The position numbers and the translations under genes are program-made. A stretch of 41,642 nucleotides of DNA, from positions 1 through 41,642 of the forward strand of contig JAISCE010000005.1 in NCBI GenBank assembly GCA_031265765.1. Direction: 5' to 3'. Numbering within the stretch: the first letter of the stretch is position 1; each line of letters opens with the position of its first letter. The notes beneath the pieces were generated by a model. That model made no database searches, had not been told where the DNA came from, and worked only from the letters and a program-made list of their open reading frames with translations. This document shows positions 1 through 7,714 of the stretch, one piece after another. This DNA is from Azoarcus sp. GTDB taxonomy: Bacteria > Pseudomonadota > Gammaproteobacteria > Burkholderiales > Rhodocyclaceae.

Positions 1-45
1 GCAAGAGAACCCCAGGGCCGGGATGGTTTTGCGTTGTTTTTACAT

Positions 46-78
46 GGTTTGAAGGTGGGCTTTGCCCACCTTCAAACC
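46..78. repeat. Perfect 15-bp inverted repeat (hairpin)
   Basis: Two perfectly complementary 15-base arms (46-60 and 64-78) are separated by TTT. No T-run follows on either strand, so this is not a clear intrinsic terminator. It could be a folded 3' end of a gene left of the window or a dispersed palindromic repeat. Confidence 0.6.
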
Positions 79-123
79 CAAATTAACCCGGCAAAAAGTA
101 GGGTTTTACTTTTTGACGAGCAC

Positions 124-417
124 TTAGAGCAGATTAATTTAATGACGATCCTATATTCCCAGAGCCATCGCATGAAGCCGACGTAGGATGTGGATGAAAG
201 CGGTCGTTTGTCCACTTCCCCCCTGACAAGGGGGGAATGAGGGGGGTTTGACGGCGGTAAATCACCCCCCAAAAGCCAATATCACTGCCGCAAACCCCTC
301 CTGTCCTCCCCTTGTCAGGGGAGGGACGGAACGACAACCGCTCGCGCGCTTTTGATGACAAGTGCCATGCGTTATGCGCCTTCGTTTGTTAACGTGCTCT
401 AAATTAATCCGCTCTAA
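124..417. mobile_element. MITE-like element 1 (18-bp terminal inverted repeats)
   Basis: The left end TTAGAGCAGATTAATTTA (124-141) matches the reverse complement of the right end (400-417) at 17 of 18 positions, bounding 294 bp with no credible gene. The interior carries further palindromes of C/G runs, such as CCCTGACAAGGGG near 220 and CCCTTGTCAGGGG near 312. Size, terminal repeats and lack of coding capacity fit a non-autonomous miniature inverted-repeat transposable element. No transposase is in the window and no target-site duplication is certain. Confidence 0.6.
165..375. repeat. Dispersed mosaic repeat, copy A
   Basis: This stretch shares an ordered series of blocks with about 5888-6180: TCGCATGAAGCC, TGTGGA, a CCACTTCCC block, CCGCAAACCCCT, CCTCCCCTTGTCAGGGGAGG and an ACGCTCGCGC-like block near the end. 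Spacing differs between the copies. It lies within the 124-417 element. Function is unknown. Confidence 0.5.
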
Positions 418-700
418 ACTTGGGCCACAAGTATTTCCACCGCTCGGAAGTAGAGGTAACAAAGCGAAGTAGCGAAGTACAGGCCCGTAGGTCGGGCAAC
501 CTTGCCCGACATGGGCGGTTGATCAAGCGAAGGCGCATATTCGACGGCCCGATATCGGGCAGGGTTGCCCGACCTGCGGATCAAGGAATTCAGGGATCGC
601 AGGGTGGGCCGCGCGTAGCAGTGCCCGCCCTACAAGCTTCCTGGCAGGGATTGTTCCGCATCGAAGATACGATGGAAATACTTGTGGATCAAGTTTAGCG
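411..700. mobile_element. MITE-like element 2 (28-bp imperfect terminal inverted repeats)
   Basis: Bases 412-439 and 673-700 are inverted repeats matching at 25 of 28 positions, with the core TGGAAATACTTGTGG. They bound about 289 bp without a gene and overlap the right end of the neighbouring element by a few bases (GCTCTAA). The interior holds a perfect 9-bp hairpin (491-510), a GCCCGATATCGGGC palindrome (547-560) and a long-range pair (488-501 with 564-577, 13 of 14), so the transcript would be highly folded. It is interpreted as a second MITE or REP-type element abutting the first. Confidence 0.55.
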
Positions 701-829
701 CCAAGCGGGGAAGGGGAAGGCAAGCGGTTTTACTGGCTCAAGGTGTCATGGCGCAGATCATGAACAGGCGATTGCCCTGGGAGCGAAGCTTACCCTGGGT
801 CACGCGGGCCGAATCGCGCCGACAATCGG

Positions 830-835
830 TATAAT
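830..835 (+). promoter_or_regulatory. Candidate -10 box (TATAAT) for the antitoxin gene
   Basis: A perfect TATAAT lies 33 bases before the ATG at 868. No good -35 hexamer sits 16-18 bases upstream, so activity is uncertain. Confidence 0.35.
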
Positions 836-867
836 CCGCTCTGCGCTTGACGTGTCCGGGAAAGATC

Positions 868-1098
868 ATGCACAAAAGGATGACGATTACCTTGGACGAG
901 GCGGTATACGAAGGACTCCATCGAATGGTCGGAAAACGGCGTATCAGTCGGTTCATCGAGGACCGGGTCAAGCCTTGCGTCGTCGATGTTCCGTTTGACG
1001 AAGGATGCCGCGCGATGCCTGCCGACCGTGCGCGCGAAGCCGAAGCACAGGAATGGCGCAATGCGCTTGCCGGTGACGTGACCGATGAAACGCGGTGA
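868..1098 (+). CDS. Orphan antitoxin-like protein (ribbon-helix-helix type)
   Basis: The 76-residue product begins MHKRMTITLDEAVYEGL and continues with GKRRISRFIEDRVKP, the pattern of short ribbon-helix-helix DNA-binding antitoxins. The acidic, alanine-rich tail (EAEAQEWRNALAGD) is the part that would wrap a toxin. Such antitoxins usually precede a MazF-type mRNA endonuclease starting MKRGE. Here an ATG at 1085 overlapping the antitoxin end opens exactly MKRGE, but the following codons do not resemble MazF and the pilus operon begins at 1191. The antitoxin therefore looks orphaned. The start at 868 was chosen because the conserved family N-terminus begins there. The MazF partner is inferred from family knowledge. 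Confidence 0.7.
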   Translation: MHKRMTITLDEAVYEGLHRMVGKRRISRFIEDRVKPCVVDVPFDEGCRAMPADRAREAEAQEWRNALAGDVTDETR

Positions 1099-1190
1099 AG
1101 CTCGCATGGGCCGGGGTTCGTTTCGCTCCCCCCGGGCTTGCGGGCTGGCGCCGATCCGCGGCGTCGCCAGCCGGATCAGGGTGTGAATTC
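1085..1190 (+). pseudogene. Remnant of a MazF-like toxin start
   Basis: ATG at 1085 gives MKRGEA, the canonical opening of MazF-family toxins coupled to this antitoxin type. After five codons the similarity stops: the MKRGEVWW...FDP signature is absent. The rest of the toxin appears deleted or replaced at the junction with the next operon. An 8-bp inverted repeat (1143-1150 with 1165-1172) lies in this gap. The evidence is only a few codons plus context. Confidence 0.4.
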
Positions 1191-2744
1191 ATGAGACCCC
1201 GGCGCCTCTTATATCTTTCCGCGCATCAGTTGACCGCCTGGCGCTGGCGGCGGGGCGCGCTGGACTGCGAGGCGGCGTTCTCGCCGACGGAAGCCGGATG
1301 GCGGCAGTTCGCCGGGTATCTCGCGCAGAATCCCAGGAGCGCCTTTTCGCTGCTCGCCAACGTCGCCGAGGAAGGGTTCCATGTCGAGACGATTCCCGAC
1401 CTCTCCGGCGCCGACCGGCGCAAGGTCATCGGACGCAGGCTCTCGCAGGCGTTCTACGGCGCGTCGCTGACCGCGGCGGCGTCCCTGGGACACGAAAAGG
1501 GCCGCCGCAAGGACGAGCGCCTGCTCCTGGCCGCGTTCACCCGCCCGGCTTTTCTTCGGCCGTGGCTCGATGGTATCGCCGCCGCGGACGCCGCGCTGTC
1601 CGGGATCTTTTCGCTGCCGCTCGTCGCCGCGCCGCTGCTCAAAGAACTGCGCTTGCCGCCGGAGCCGTGCATGCTGCTCTCGGTACAGGATCAGAGCATC
1701 CGGCAGAGCTTTTTCGACAAGGGCAAACTGCACTTCAGCCGCCTGACGCCCTTGCCGCACAACGGCATCGCGCAATCGCTGGCGGCGGAATCGTTCAAGC
1801 TCCAGCAATACCTGGCGAGCCAGCGCCTGATCGGGCGCGGCCAGACGATCACGGCGCACGTCCTGGCGCATCCCGGCGCGTTTGATACGATCCGGACGAA
1901 CTGCGTCGATACTCAGGCGGTGCGCTTCGATCTTCTCGACATTACCGAGTGCGCGCGGCGCGTCGGTCTCAAGACCGGGCTGCGGGATTCGCACGCCGAG
2001 ACGCTGTTTCTCCACCTGCTCGCCACGCATCCGCCAAGCGTCCAGTTCGCCGGCGAGGACCTGCGCCACAGCTTTCGGATCGTGCAGGCGCGTTCGTGGC
2101 TCCAGGGAATCGGGGCGCTGGCGATGGCCGCCGGCCTGCTGTTTTCCGGAGACGCGCTGTTCGACGCGCGCCAGATCGCGCGCGACGCCGAGGCGCTGGG
2201 CGCCGAGGCGGCGTCGGGCCGGCAGCGCTACGGCGACATCGTGAAGACTTTTCCGAGCGTGCCGGCCGACGAGGAAACCTTCAAGCGCGTGATCGGCCAC
2301 TATCTCGCGGAGGAGCGGCGCAGCGCGGCGCCCGACGCCTTTTACCGGGAAATTAGCCGCGCCCTCGAAGCCGCGCCGTCCATCGAGATCGACCGCCTCG
2401 ACTGGACGATCGGCGGCGCCGATGCCCCGGTTCCCGACGATGCGGGCGCCGACATCCGGCAGGCGCCGGAGGATACGCAGGGTATGGAGGATGTGGAGGA
2501 TAGCGAGCGCCTCGTCGTGCGCGGAACGCTGCAAGCCGACGCCCAGGCCACGGCCCGCCAGTTGCTCGGCGCGTTCAATCGTTTCGTCGATGCCTTGCGC
2601 GCCAACCCGGATTGGCGGGTGGAAGTCTTCAGGCAGCCGCTCGACGTCGCTTCCGGCGCGTCGTTGCGCGGCGGCGACGGCGTGCGCGAAGAGGAAAAAC
2701 CGCGCGATTTCAGCTTGCGCGTCACGCGCAGGATCGCTCCATGA
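1191..2744 (+). CDS. GspL/PilM-PilN-like pilus assembly platform protein
   Basis: The 517-residue protein has an N-terminal region of about 300 residues resembling the actin-like cytoplasmic domain of PilM/GspL (including LSGIFSLPL), one hydrophobic segment at about 303-323 (IGALAMAAGLLF), and a C-terminal periplasmic PilN/GspL-like ferredoxin fold (ERLVVRGTL...LLGAFNRFVDAL). The layout is that of a fused PilM-PilN, as in GspL of type II secretion. It would anchor the assembly platform of a pilus or pseudopilus in the inner membrane. The start was chosen at 1191 (MRPRRLLYLS) after a GGGTG-like ribosome site rather than an upstream GTG at 1095. It is first of five translationally coupled genes. 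The assignment rests on architecture and neighbours, not a strong signature. Confidence 0.6.
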   Translation: MRPRRLLYLSAHQLTAWRWRRGALDCEAAFSPTEAGWRQFAGYLAQNPRSAFSLLANVAEEGFHVETIPDLSGADRRKVIGRRLSQAFYGASLTAAASLGHEKGRRKDERLLLAAFTRPAFLRPWLDGIAAADAALSGIFSLPLVAAPLLKELRLPPEPCMLLSVQDQSIRQSFFDKGKLHFSRLTPLPHNGIAQSLAAESFKLQQYLASQRLIGRGQTITAHVLAHPGAFDTIRTNCVDTQAVRFDLLDITECARRVGLKTGLRDSHAETLFLHLLATHPPSVQFAGEDLRHSFRIVQARSWLQGIGALAMAAGLLFSGDALFDARQIARDAEALGAEAASGRQRYGDIVKTFPSVPADEETFKRVIGHYLAEERRSAAPDAFYREISRALEAAPSIEIDRLDWTIGGADAPVPDDAGADIRQAPEDTQGMEDVEDSERLVVRGTLQADAQATARQLLGAFNRFVDALRANPDWRVEVFRQPLDVASGASLRGGDGVREEEKPRDFSLRVTRRIAP

Positions 2745-3367
2745 AGTTCGGCGTCTCCGACCTCCCCCGGCTGCGCGCGAGCCTCCTCGCCATGGCGCTG
2801 ATGGCCGTGCTCGGCGCAGCCGCCGCCGTATATTCCCATGGCAGGATCGCCGAGGCGCGCTCGGCGCTCGCGGCGGCGCAGGCGGAGCGCAACGAAATCG
2901 GCGGGAAACTCAGGCAGGTGCGCAGCGAGGAGAACGAAATCCGCCAGAAAGCCGCCGTGTTCGACCGCCTCGCGGCGCGTGGCGTGATCGGCGAGGAAGC
3001 GCGCCTGGAATGGGTCGAACTGCTCAACGAAATCCGCGACCGGCGACGCCTGCCCGAAATCCATTATGAATTCGCTCCGCGGCGCGCGCTGAACGAGGCC
3101 CAAGCCCAGCCCCAGGCCGGGTCGTTCGGCCTGTACGCCAGCGCCATGAAGCTGCAAGCGCGTCTGCTGCACGAGGAAGATCTGCTCCGGCTGCTCGGCG
3201 ACCTGCGCGAGCGCGCGCCGGCGCTGATCCAGGTCAAGCGCTGCGACCTCTCGCGCCTGCTCGCGGCGGACGCCGGCAACCCGTTGCAAGGACTGTTGCA
3301 GGTGGATTGCCTGATCGACTGGATCACCCTGCGCGCGGCCGGGAGCGGCGCGGAGAATGCCCAATGA
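2741..3367 (+). CDS. PilO/GspM-like inner-membrane protein
   Basis: This 208-residue protein has a short cytoplasmic start, one transmembrane helix at about residues 12-28 (LLAMALMAVLGAAAAVY), an Ala/Glu/Arg-rich coiled coil at about 30-80 and a small C-terminal globular domain. That is the standard layout of PilO and GspM, which pair with PilN/GspL in the alignment complex. Its ATG overlaps the previous stop in ATGA, so it is probably translated by coupling. Sequence-level similarity is weak; identification relies on topology and position. Confidence 0.55.
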   Translation: MKFGVSDLPRLRASLLAMALMAVLGAAAAVYSHGRIAEARSALAAAQAERNEIGGKLRQVRSEENEIRQKAAVFDRLAARGVIGEEARLEWVELLNEIRDRRRLPEIHYEFAPRRALNEAQAQPQAGSFGLYASAMKLQARLLHEEDLLRLLGDLRERAPALIQVKRCDLSRLLAADAGNPLQGLLQVDCLIDWITLRAAGSGAENAQ

Positions 3368-3843
3368 AACCCGCGCGCCGCCGGTTTCCCTTCCACCTCA
3401 TGCTTGCTTGCGTGCTTTGTCTCTTTGCCATGCTTCCAATGCCGGCGGCGGCCCAGGAACTCGGCCGCCTGTTTTTCACCCCGGAACGCCGGCAGGCGCT
3501 CGACCGGCAGCGGGAATCCGGTCTCATCGAGCGCCGCGAAGCTGCAGAAGCCGCAGAAGATGCAGAAGCCACCGAAATCGCCGACAATCCGGCGCTGACG
3601 ATCGACGGCGTAGTCACGCGCAGCGGCGGTGGGCGCACCGTGTGGATCAACGGTGTCGCGCGCGACGGCGGGGACGTTCCCGTCACGCCGAGCCATGCCA
3701 ACCCCGGCCGGATCGTCGTGCGCACCCCGGACGGCGTGGTCGCCGAAGCCAGCGTCGGCGACACGGTCGACCGAAACACCGGCGAGACCGCCGGTCTCCT
3801 GGGCGACGGGCAAATCCGGATCAAGACCGTTCCACGCCGATGA
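3364..3843 (+). CDS. Small periplasmic protein of the pseudopilus operon
   Basis: The 159-residue protein has a signal peptide (hydrophobic LMLACVLCLFAMLPMPAAAQ, cleavage after AAA or AAAQ), then ELGRLFFTPERRQALDRQRE, an acidic Ala/Glu tract (EAAEAAEDAEATE) and a C-terminal region LTIDGVVTRSGGGRTVWINGVARDG. The last part suggests a small beta-rich domain like PilP/GspC HR regions, but this is only suggestive. Three 9-base GCAGAAGNN units at 3544-3570 encode the acidic tract. ATGA overlap joins it to both neighbours. It may link the inner-membrane platform to an outer-membrane partner. Confidence 0.5.
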   Translation: MKPARRRFPFHLMLACVLCLFAMLPMPAAAQELGRLFFTPERRQALDRQRESGLIERREAAEAAEDAEATEIADNPALTIDGVVTRSGGGRTVWINGVARDGGDVPVTPSHANPGRIVVRTPDGVVAEASVGDTVDRNTGETAGLLGDGQIRIKTVPRR

Positions 3844-5129
3844 ACCGCAGCCGGCGCGCCGAAAACCCGCATCCCGCCCGAAACCGGGGGGCCGCGCTGC
3901 TCGTCATGCTGCTTGCGGTGGCGCTCGCCTTCAGCGTGGTCTTGGTCAGCTCGCTCGCCGGGAGCAACCCGGAAATCGAACGGCAAAGAAGAACAGTCGA
4001 AGCGCTCGCGCAAGCGAAACAGGCGCTCATCGCCTGGGCGCTGATGCAGGGCGACGAAAACCCGGCGACGAAGAAAGGCGACGATGGGCCGGAACCCACG
4101 TATTACCGCCCCGGCAGCCTGCCCTGTCCCGACCGGAACTATTTCGGCCAAGCCAGCTCAGGGAACGCTTCGGGAAGCTGCTCGGGCAAGGGCGGAACGT
4201 CCATCGGACGCCTGCCATGGAAATCCCTGGGCATGGACAGGCTGCGCGACGGCCATGGAGAATCGCTGTGGTACGCCGTCAGCGACAATTTCCGCCACCA
4301 CGGGCTGAACAAGGCCGCGATCAACAGCGACAGCCGGGGTTCCCTGCTGCTCTACGCCAACGACGGCGTCACGCTGCTGACACCCGCCGGAGAGGAACTG
4401 GCCGCGGTCGTCTTCGCGCCGGGGCCGCCTCTGCCCGGCCAGGACCGGGCGGCGCAGCCCGATGCGGCAGTGAGCTATCTCGAAGCCTTCGACGGAAAGA
4501 ACAACGCCGGCGCCACGGGGCCGTTCATCATGGGACCAGCCAGGGACGCGCGCGGCGATCTCGTCGTCAACGACCTCGTCGTCGGAATCAGCGCGCGGGA
4601 ACTCATCGCGGCTCTGGAAAGGCGCGCCTTGATCGAGGCGCAAGCCGCATTGAGAAACCACGTCGCGGAAAAAGGCCAGTTGCCTAATCCGGCCCCGCCT
4701 GATGGAAGCAACTGCGCGTCTTCCGTGACCAGCGTGGAATCGCTTGCCAGGTGCGCCAGCGACGTTGTGACCCCGATCTGCTCCGGACGCTTGCCCGAAG
4801 ACATGCTCTCCGAAGACCTTTCCTCGCCCGTTGCCCGGTGGTTTACGCAGAACGGCTGGGGCCGCGTGATGATCTACGCGATACACGACACCGCCGCCGG
4901 CTGCACGGAAACCTTGAACCTTGACGGGCTGCCGATGAGCTACGTGCTCATTGCCCCCGGCACGGCGCGCGGCGGGCAGACCCGCCCGTCCACATCGCTT
5001 GCGGACTACCTTGAAGATGCGGACAAGGACGTCTGCAAAGACACAAACACGGACGCCTGGTCGGGAAACCTCGATTTCTCAGTCTCCTGCACAGCGACCG
5101 GCAACGATCAACTCCGGGCTGAAGAATGA
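3840..5129 (+). CDS. PilX/GspK-like minor pilin-type protein
   Basis: This 429-residue protein starts with a basic stretch and RNRGAALLVMLLAVALAFSV, the type IV pilin-like hydrophobic helix found in PilX and GspK, lacking the usual Glu at +5. A region with paired cysteines follows (PCPDRNYFG, GSCSGKG, NCASS, RCASD, ICSGR, GCTETL, DVCKD), suggesting disulfides in a large extracellular head. It shares the PCPDxxxxG...GRLPW layout with the next gene product (PCPDTDGDG...GRLPW), so the two pilin-like proteins are probably paralogous in part. The start is an ATG in an ATGA overlap. A role as a large minor pseudopilin is inferred. Confidence 0.6.
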   Translation: MNRSRRAENPHPARNRGAALLVMLLAVALAFSVVLVSSLAGSNPEIERQRRTVEALAQAKQALIAWALMQGDENPATKKGDDGPEPTYYRPGSLPCPDRNYFGQASSGNASGSCSGKGGTSIGRLPWKSLGMDRLRDGHGESLWYAVSDNFRHHGLNKAAINSDSRGSLLLYANDGVTLLTPAGEELAAVVFAPGPPLPGQDRAAQPDAAVSYLEAFDGKNNAGATGPFIMGPARDARGDLVVNDLVVGISARELIAALERRALIEAQAALRNHVAEKGQLPNPAPPDGSNCASSVTSVESLARCASDVVTPICSGRLPEDMLSEDLSSPVARWFTQNGWGRVMIYAIHDTAAGCTETLNLDGLPMSYVLIAPGTARGGQTRPSTSLADYLEDADKDVCKDTNTDAWSGNLDFSVSCTATGNDQLRAEE

Positions 5130-5839
5130 CGACGATACGATATTCAGGCTGCAAGGGCTTCACGCTGGCCGAACTGACCATCGTCCTCGTCATCGTCGCC
5201 CTGCTGGTTGGCGGAATGCTGGTTCCGCTTTCGGCGCAAAGGGACTTGCAGGACATCCGTGAAACGCAGCGGCAATTGTCGGACATCACCGAAGCGCTGC
5301 TGGGATACGCCGCGAGCAATAGGTCGACAGTCGGCGAAAACCCTTACCTCCCTTGCCCGGATACCGACGGCGACGGATCTGAAAACCGGAATGCGGCAGG
5401 AGAATGCTTCAATGATGAAGGGCGGCTGCCGTGGAGCGATCTGGGCGTCGGACGCGAAGACGCTTGGGGCAATCGCTTCCGCTACAGAGTCTTGAAAGAT
5501 TATTCCAATGGTAAAACCGGGTTTACGCTCAAGACCGCTGCTTCCTCCGCAGTTTCCATGAGGGCCTGCGAGGATGCGGCGTGCACCACGGTCATCGCCA
5601 GCCATCTCCCGGCCGTAGTCGTCTCGCACGGAAAGAACGGGGACGGCGCTTTCAACGTATCGGGCGGAACGAATCCCGCGCCGGCCGGGGCGGATGAAGC
5701 CGCCAACCAGAACGGGGACGATAAATTCGTTCTCCACCCGCCGAGCAGCGTGCCGGGCAGCGAATTCGACGACCTCGTCGCCTGGGTGTCGCCCTATGTC
5801 CTCTTCAACCGCATGATCAGCGCGGGCCGGTTTCAATGA
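5126..5839 (+). CDS. Type IV prepilin / pseudopilin
   Basis: The 237-residue protein has a textbook prepilin leader: a short basic peptide ending KG, then FTLAELTIVLVIVALLVGGML with Phe+1 and Glu+5, the site cut and methylated by prepilin peptidase PilD. The C-terminal globular part carries PCPDTDGDGSE and GRLPWSDLG, repeated in the preceding gene, and cysteines at ACEDAAC. It is last in the five-gene operon, joined by an ATGA overlap. The window has no assembly ATPase, secretin or prepilin peptidase, so it must borrow them from elsewhere. The exact apparatus (MSHA-like, type II-like or other) cannot be told. Confidence 0.8.
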   Translation: MTTIRYSGCKGFTLAELTIVLVIVALLVGGMLVPLSAQRDLQDIRETQRQLSDITEALLGYAASNRSTVGENPYLPCPDTDGDGSENRNAAGECFNDEGRLPWSDLGVGREDAWGNRFRYRVLKDYSNGKTGFTLKTAASSAVSMRACEDAACTTVIASHLPAVVVSHGKNGDGAFNVSGGTNPAPAGADEAANQNGDDKFVLHPPSSVPGSEFDDLVAWVSPYVLFNRMISAGRFQ

Positions 5840-5879
5840 TTCCGTGATGTTCCTTCCGGGTACGCGCCGCGCTTGACCC

Positions 5880-6185
5880 TCCAGGGCCCTCGCATGAAGC
5901 CATGGGGTGTGGAAGGAAATGGTCGCCTACCCACTTCCCTATCCGGCAGGGCCGCCCTTTGCACAGGCGGCCTGTTCCGCGAGCGCGGAGCGGTGCGCCG
6001 CGAATTCCTAAGCTCCACCCCCGCAAACCCCTTCCCGACCCTCCCCTTGTCAGGGGAGGGAGGCGCGTCTCTCTTCCCTGACAAGGGAGGCGCCGAGGAA
6101 GGATTCCGGGGTGAAACAGAACGACGAACGCTCGCGCACCACGATGACTTTGTTCATGCGATTGCCCTGGCGCGAGAGACTCCCC
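5880..6185. repeat. Dispersed mosaic repeat, copy B (gene-free stretch 5840-6192)
   Basis: The 353-base gap between the pilin operon and the EAL-HDOD gene holds no credible gene. It contains the same ordered blocks as 165-375, including TCGCATGAAGCC at 5889 and CCTCCCCTTGTCAGGGGAGG near 6040, then an inverted CCCTGACAAGGGAGG near 6077. Its end, TTCATGCGATTGCCCTGG (about 6153-6170), recurs in part near 758-780. The gap separates convergent genes, so the hairpins could also act in termination. Confidence 0.5.
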
Positions 6186-6192
6186 CGGACGG

Positions 6193-7473
6193 TCAGCGCG
6201 CCAGATTGTTGGCCCAGCCCAGGGCGCGCGCGAGGCAGGCGTTGGCGCACGCGGTGTCGATGCCGGGCAGGCGCGGCAGGATCGCGGCGGCCTTTTCCCG
6301 CGCCCCGTCCTCGAATGCCTCGATCGCCTCGATGAGCGCGAGCAGGTCGCCCAGGATACCCACGCGTTCGTTGAGCGCGTCCAGGATGGGCGCAGCGAGC
6401 GGCAGTTGGGCCAGCGTTTCGCGGGCCGTGGAACCCAGGAGCGCCGGCATCAGCGACAGGATGCCGACCATGAACGCCTGGTCGACGAGGTCGCGCCCCT
6501 GCTGCTTGACTTCGGGCGTGTAGTCGACCAGCAATTCCATCAGGCGCGCGCGCGTCGCCGCAAGCTGCAGGAGCGGGCTGACCGCCGACGCCGAACTCGA
6601 CGCGCCGCTGTAGAGCAAAAGTTGCAGCCAGCGCAGCAGTTGGCGGCGGCCAAGCAGGGTGATGGCGTGGCGCAGCGAGGTGATCTTGGTCGTCAGTCCG
6701 CTGCCGGCGGAATTCGTCAGGCGCAGGAGGCTGATCGTCAGCGCCGGCTCCTGCTTGAACACCGCCTCGATCTCGGCGGTCTCGGCATCCTGGCTGATCA
6801 ATCCGAGCAGGCGCAGGAGCGCCGTCTCCGAGCTTTGCAGCCGCTTGCCTTCGACAACCACCGGGCGGGCAAAGTAGTAGCCCTGGAAAAGATCAAAACC
6901 AAGCTCGTGGCACAGGCGCATCTTTTCATTGCTTTCGACCTTCTCGGCCAGCAAGGTCTTGCGCAGCGGCTTCAAGACCGGCACGAGCCGCTTCAGGCGT
7001 TCCGGCCCCGCGCGGCCGGTATCCACCTTGATGATTTCCGCGAGACTGAAGAGCGGTTGGCCGTCGATGTCCGGCGATTCCAATGATTCCACCCCCACGC
7101 GGGCGGCCAGGATGTAGCCGGCCTGCCGAAGCTGCTCGCAGCGGGCGATCGTCTCCGGCGTCCGGGGCACCGTATCGAGGATTTCCAGCACCACCGCGCG
7201 CGCCGGCAACGCATCGGCAAGGCCGCCGGACAAGAGCGCCTCATCCGTTTTGATGAAGCCGGGATACGGCCCCAGCGCATCGGCCAGCGCAAGCGCTGAG
7301 AAGGTATCGACGACGGCGGCGGCCGCGGCCGGATCCCCTTCCAAAAACCCGGCGAAACGCCCCTTCCCGGCGCTTGTGCTGCGAAAGAGCAGCTCGTAGG
7401 CGAACAACTGTTGGTGGCGATCGAGAATGGGTTGGCGACCGAGGAAAACGTCTTGCAGATCATTGTCAGGCAT
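6193..7473 (-). CDS. EAL-HDOD signalling protein (CdgJ/YuxH-type)
   Basis: This 426-residue protein begins with VFLGRQPILDRHQQLFAYELLFR, the N-terminus of EAL-HDOD proteins, followed by an EAL-like domain (to about residue 200) and an HDOD domain (about 205-400; EPALTISLLRLTNSAGSG, ITSLRHAITLLGRRQLLRWLQ). The EAL triad is replaced (YELLFR) and later catalytic acidic motifs are poor, so it probably does not hydrolyse c-di-GMP but acts as a scaffold. Relatives such as CdgJ affect motility. AGGGA lies 7 bases before the ATG at 7473. Its function in this organism is inference. Confidence 0.85.
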   Translation of the reverse strand: MPDNDLQDVFLGRQPILDRHQQLFAYELLFRSTSAGKGRFAGFLEGDPAAAAAVVDTFSALALADALGPYPGFIKTDEALLSGGLADALPARAVVLEILDTVPRTPETIARCEQLRQAGYILAARVGVESLESPDIDGQPLFSLAEIIKVDTGRAGPERLKRLVPVLKPLRKTLLAEKVESNEKMRLCHELGFDLFQGYYFARPVVVEGKRLQSSETALLRLLGLISQDAETAEIEAVFKQEPALTISLLRLTNSAGSGLTTKITSLRHAITLLGRRQLLRWLQLLLYSGASSSASAVSPLLQLAATRARLMELLVDYTPEVKQQGRDLVDQAFMVGILSLMPALLGSTARETLAQLPLAAPILDALNERVGILGDLLALIEAIEAFEDGAREKAAAILPRLPGIDTACANACLARALGWANNLAR

Positions 7474-7593
7474 GAAGGTCCCTTTCGCATGGTTGGTCTG
7501 CGCCGCTCATGGTTATCTTAGCACCATCCTTCGCCAAAAGCGCTCATGGCGAAACCCGGGGTTATCGGGATGTCTCCATGGGCCGGGCAACGA

Positions 7594-7713
7594 TTAAGGA
7601 AACACTGATCAAGTCGAAATTCGTTATTCCTGCGAAGTAAAAGACCATGAAAATCAATGAGTTATATTTTTCAATTCGCCTGCATGGCAACTTGTTCAGC
7701 GTTTCCATAAAAC
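7594..7713. mobile_element. MITE-like element 3 (20-bp terminal inverted repeats)
   Basis: TTAAGGAAACACTGATCAAG (7594-7613) matches the reverse complement of 7691-7710 at 17 of 20 positions. The 117-bp element has an AT-rich, non-coding interior, clearly lower in GC than its surroundings. Its right end stops four bases before the ATG of the metallopeptidase gene, so insertion may have removed that gene's original upstream part. No transposase is seen. Confidence 0.6.
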
Positions 7714-7714
7714 A

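Noticed and set aside
1209-2534. 441-codon antisense frame over the GspL-like gene
   Set aside because: Arg/Ala-rich translation without recognisable family; the plus-strand gene is supported by coupling and topology.
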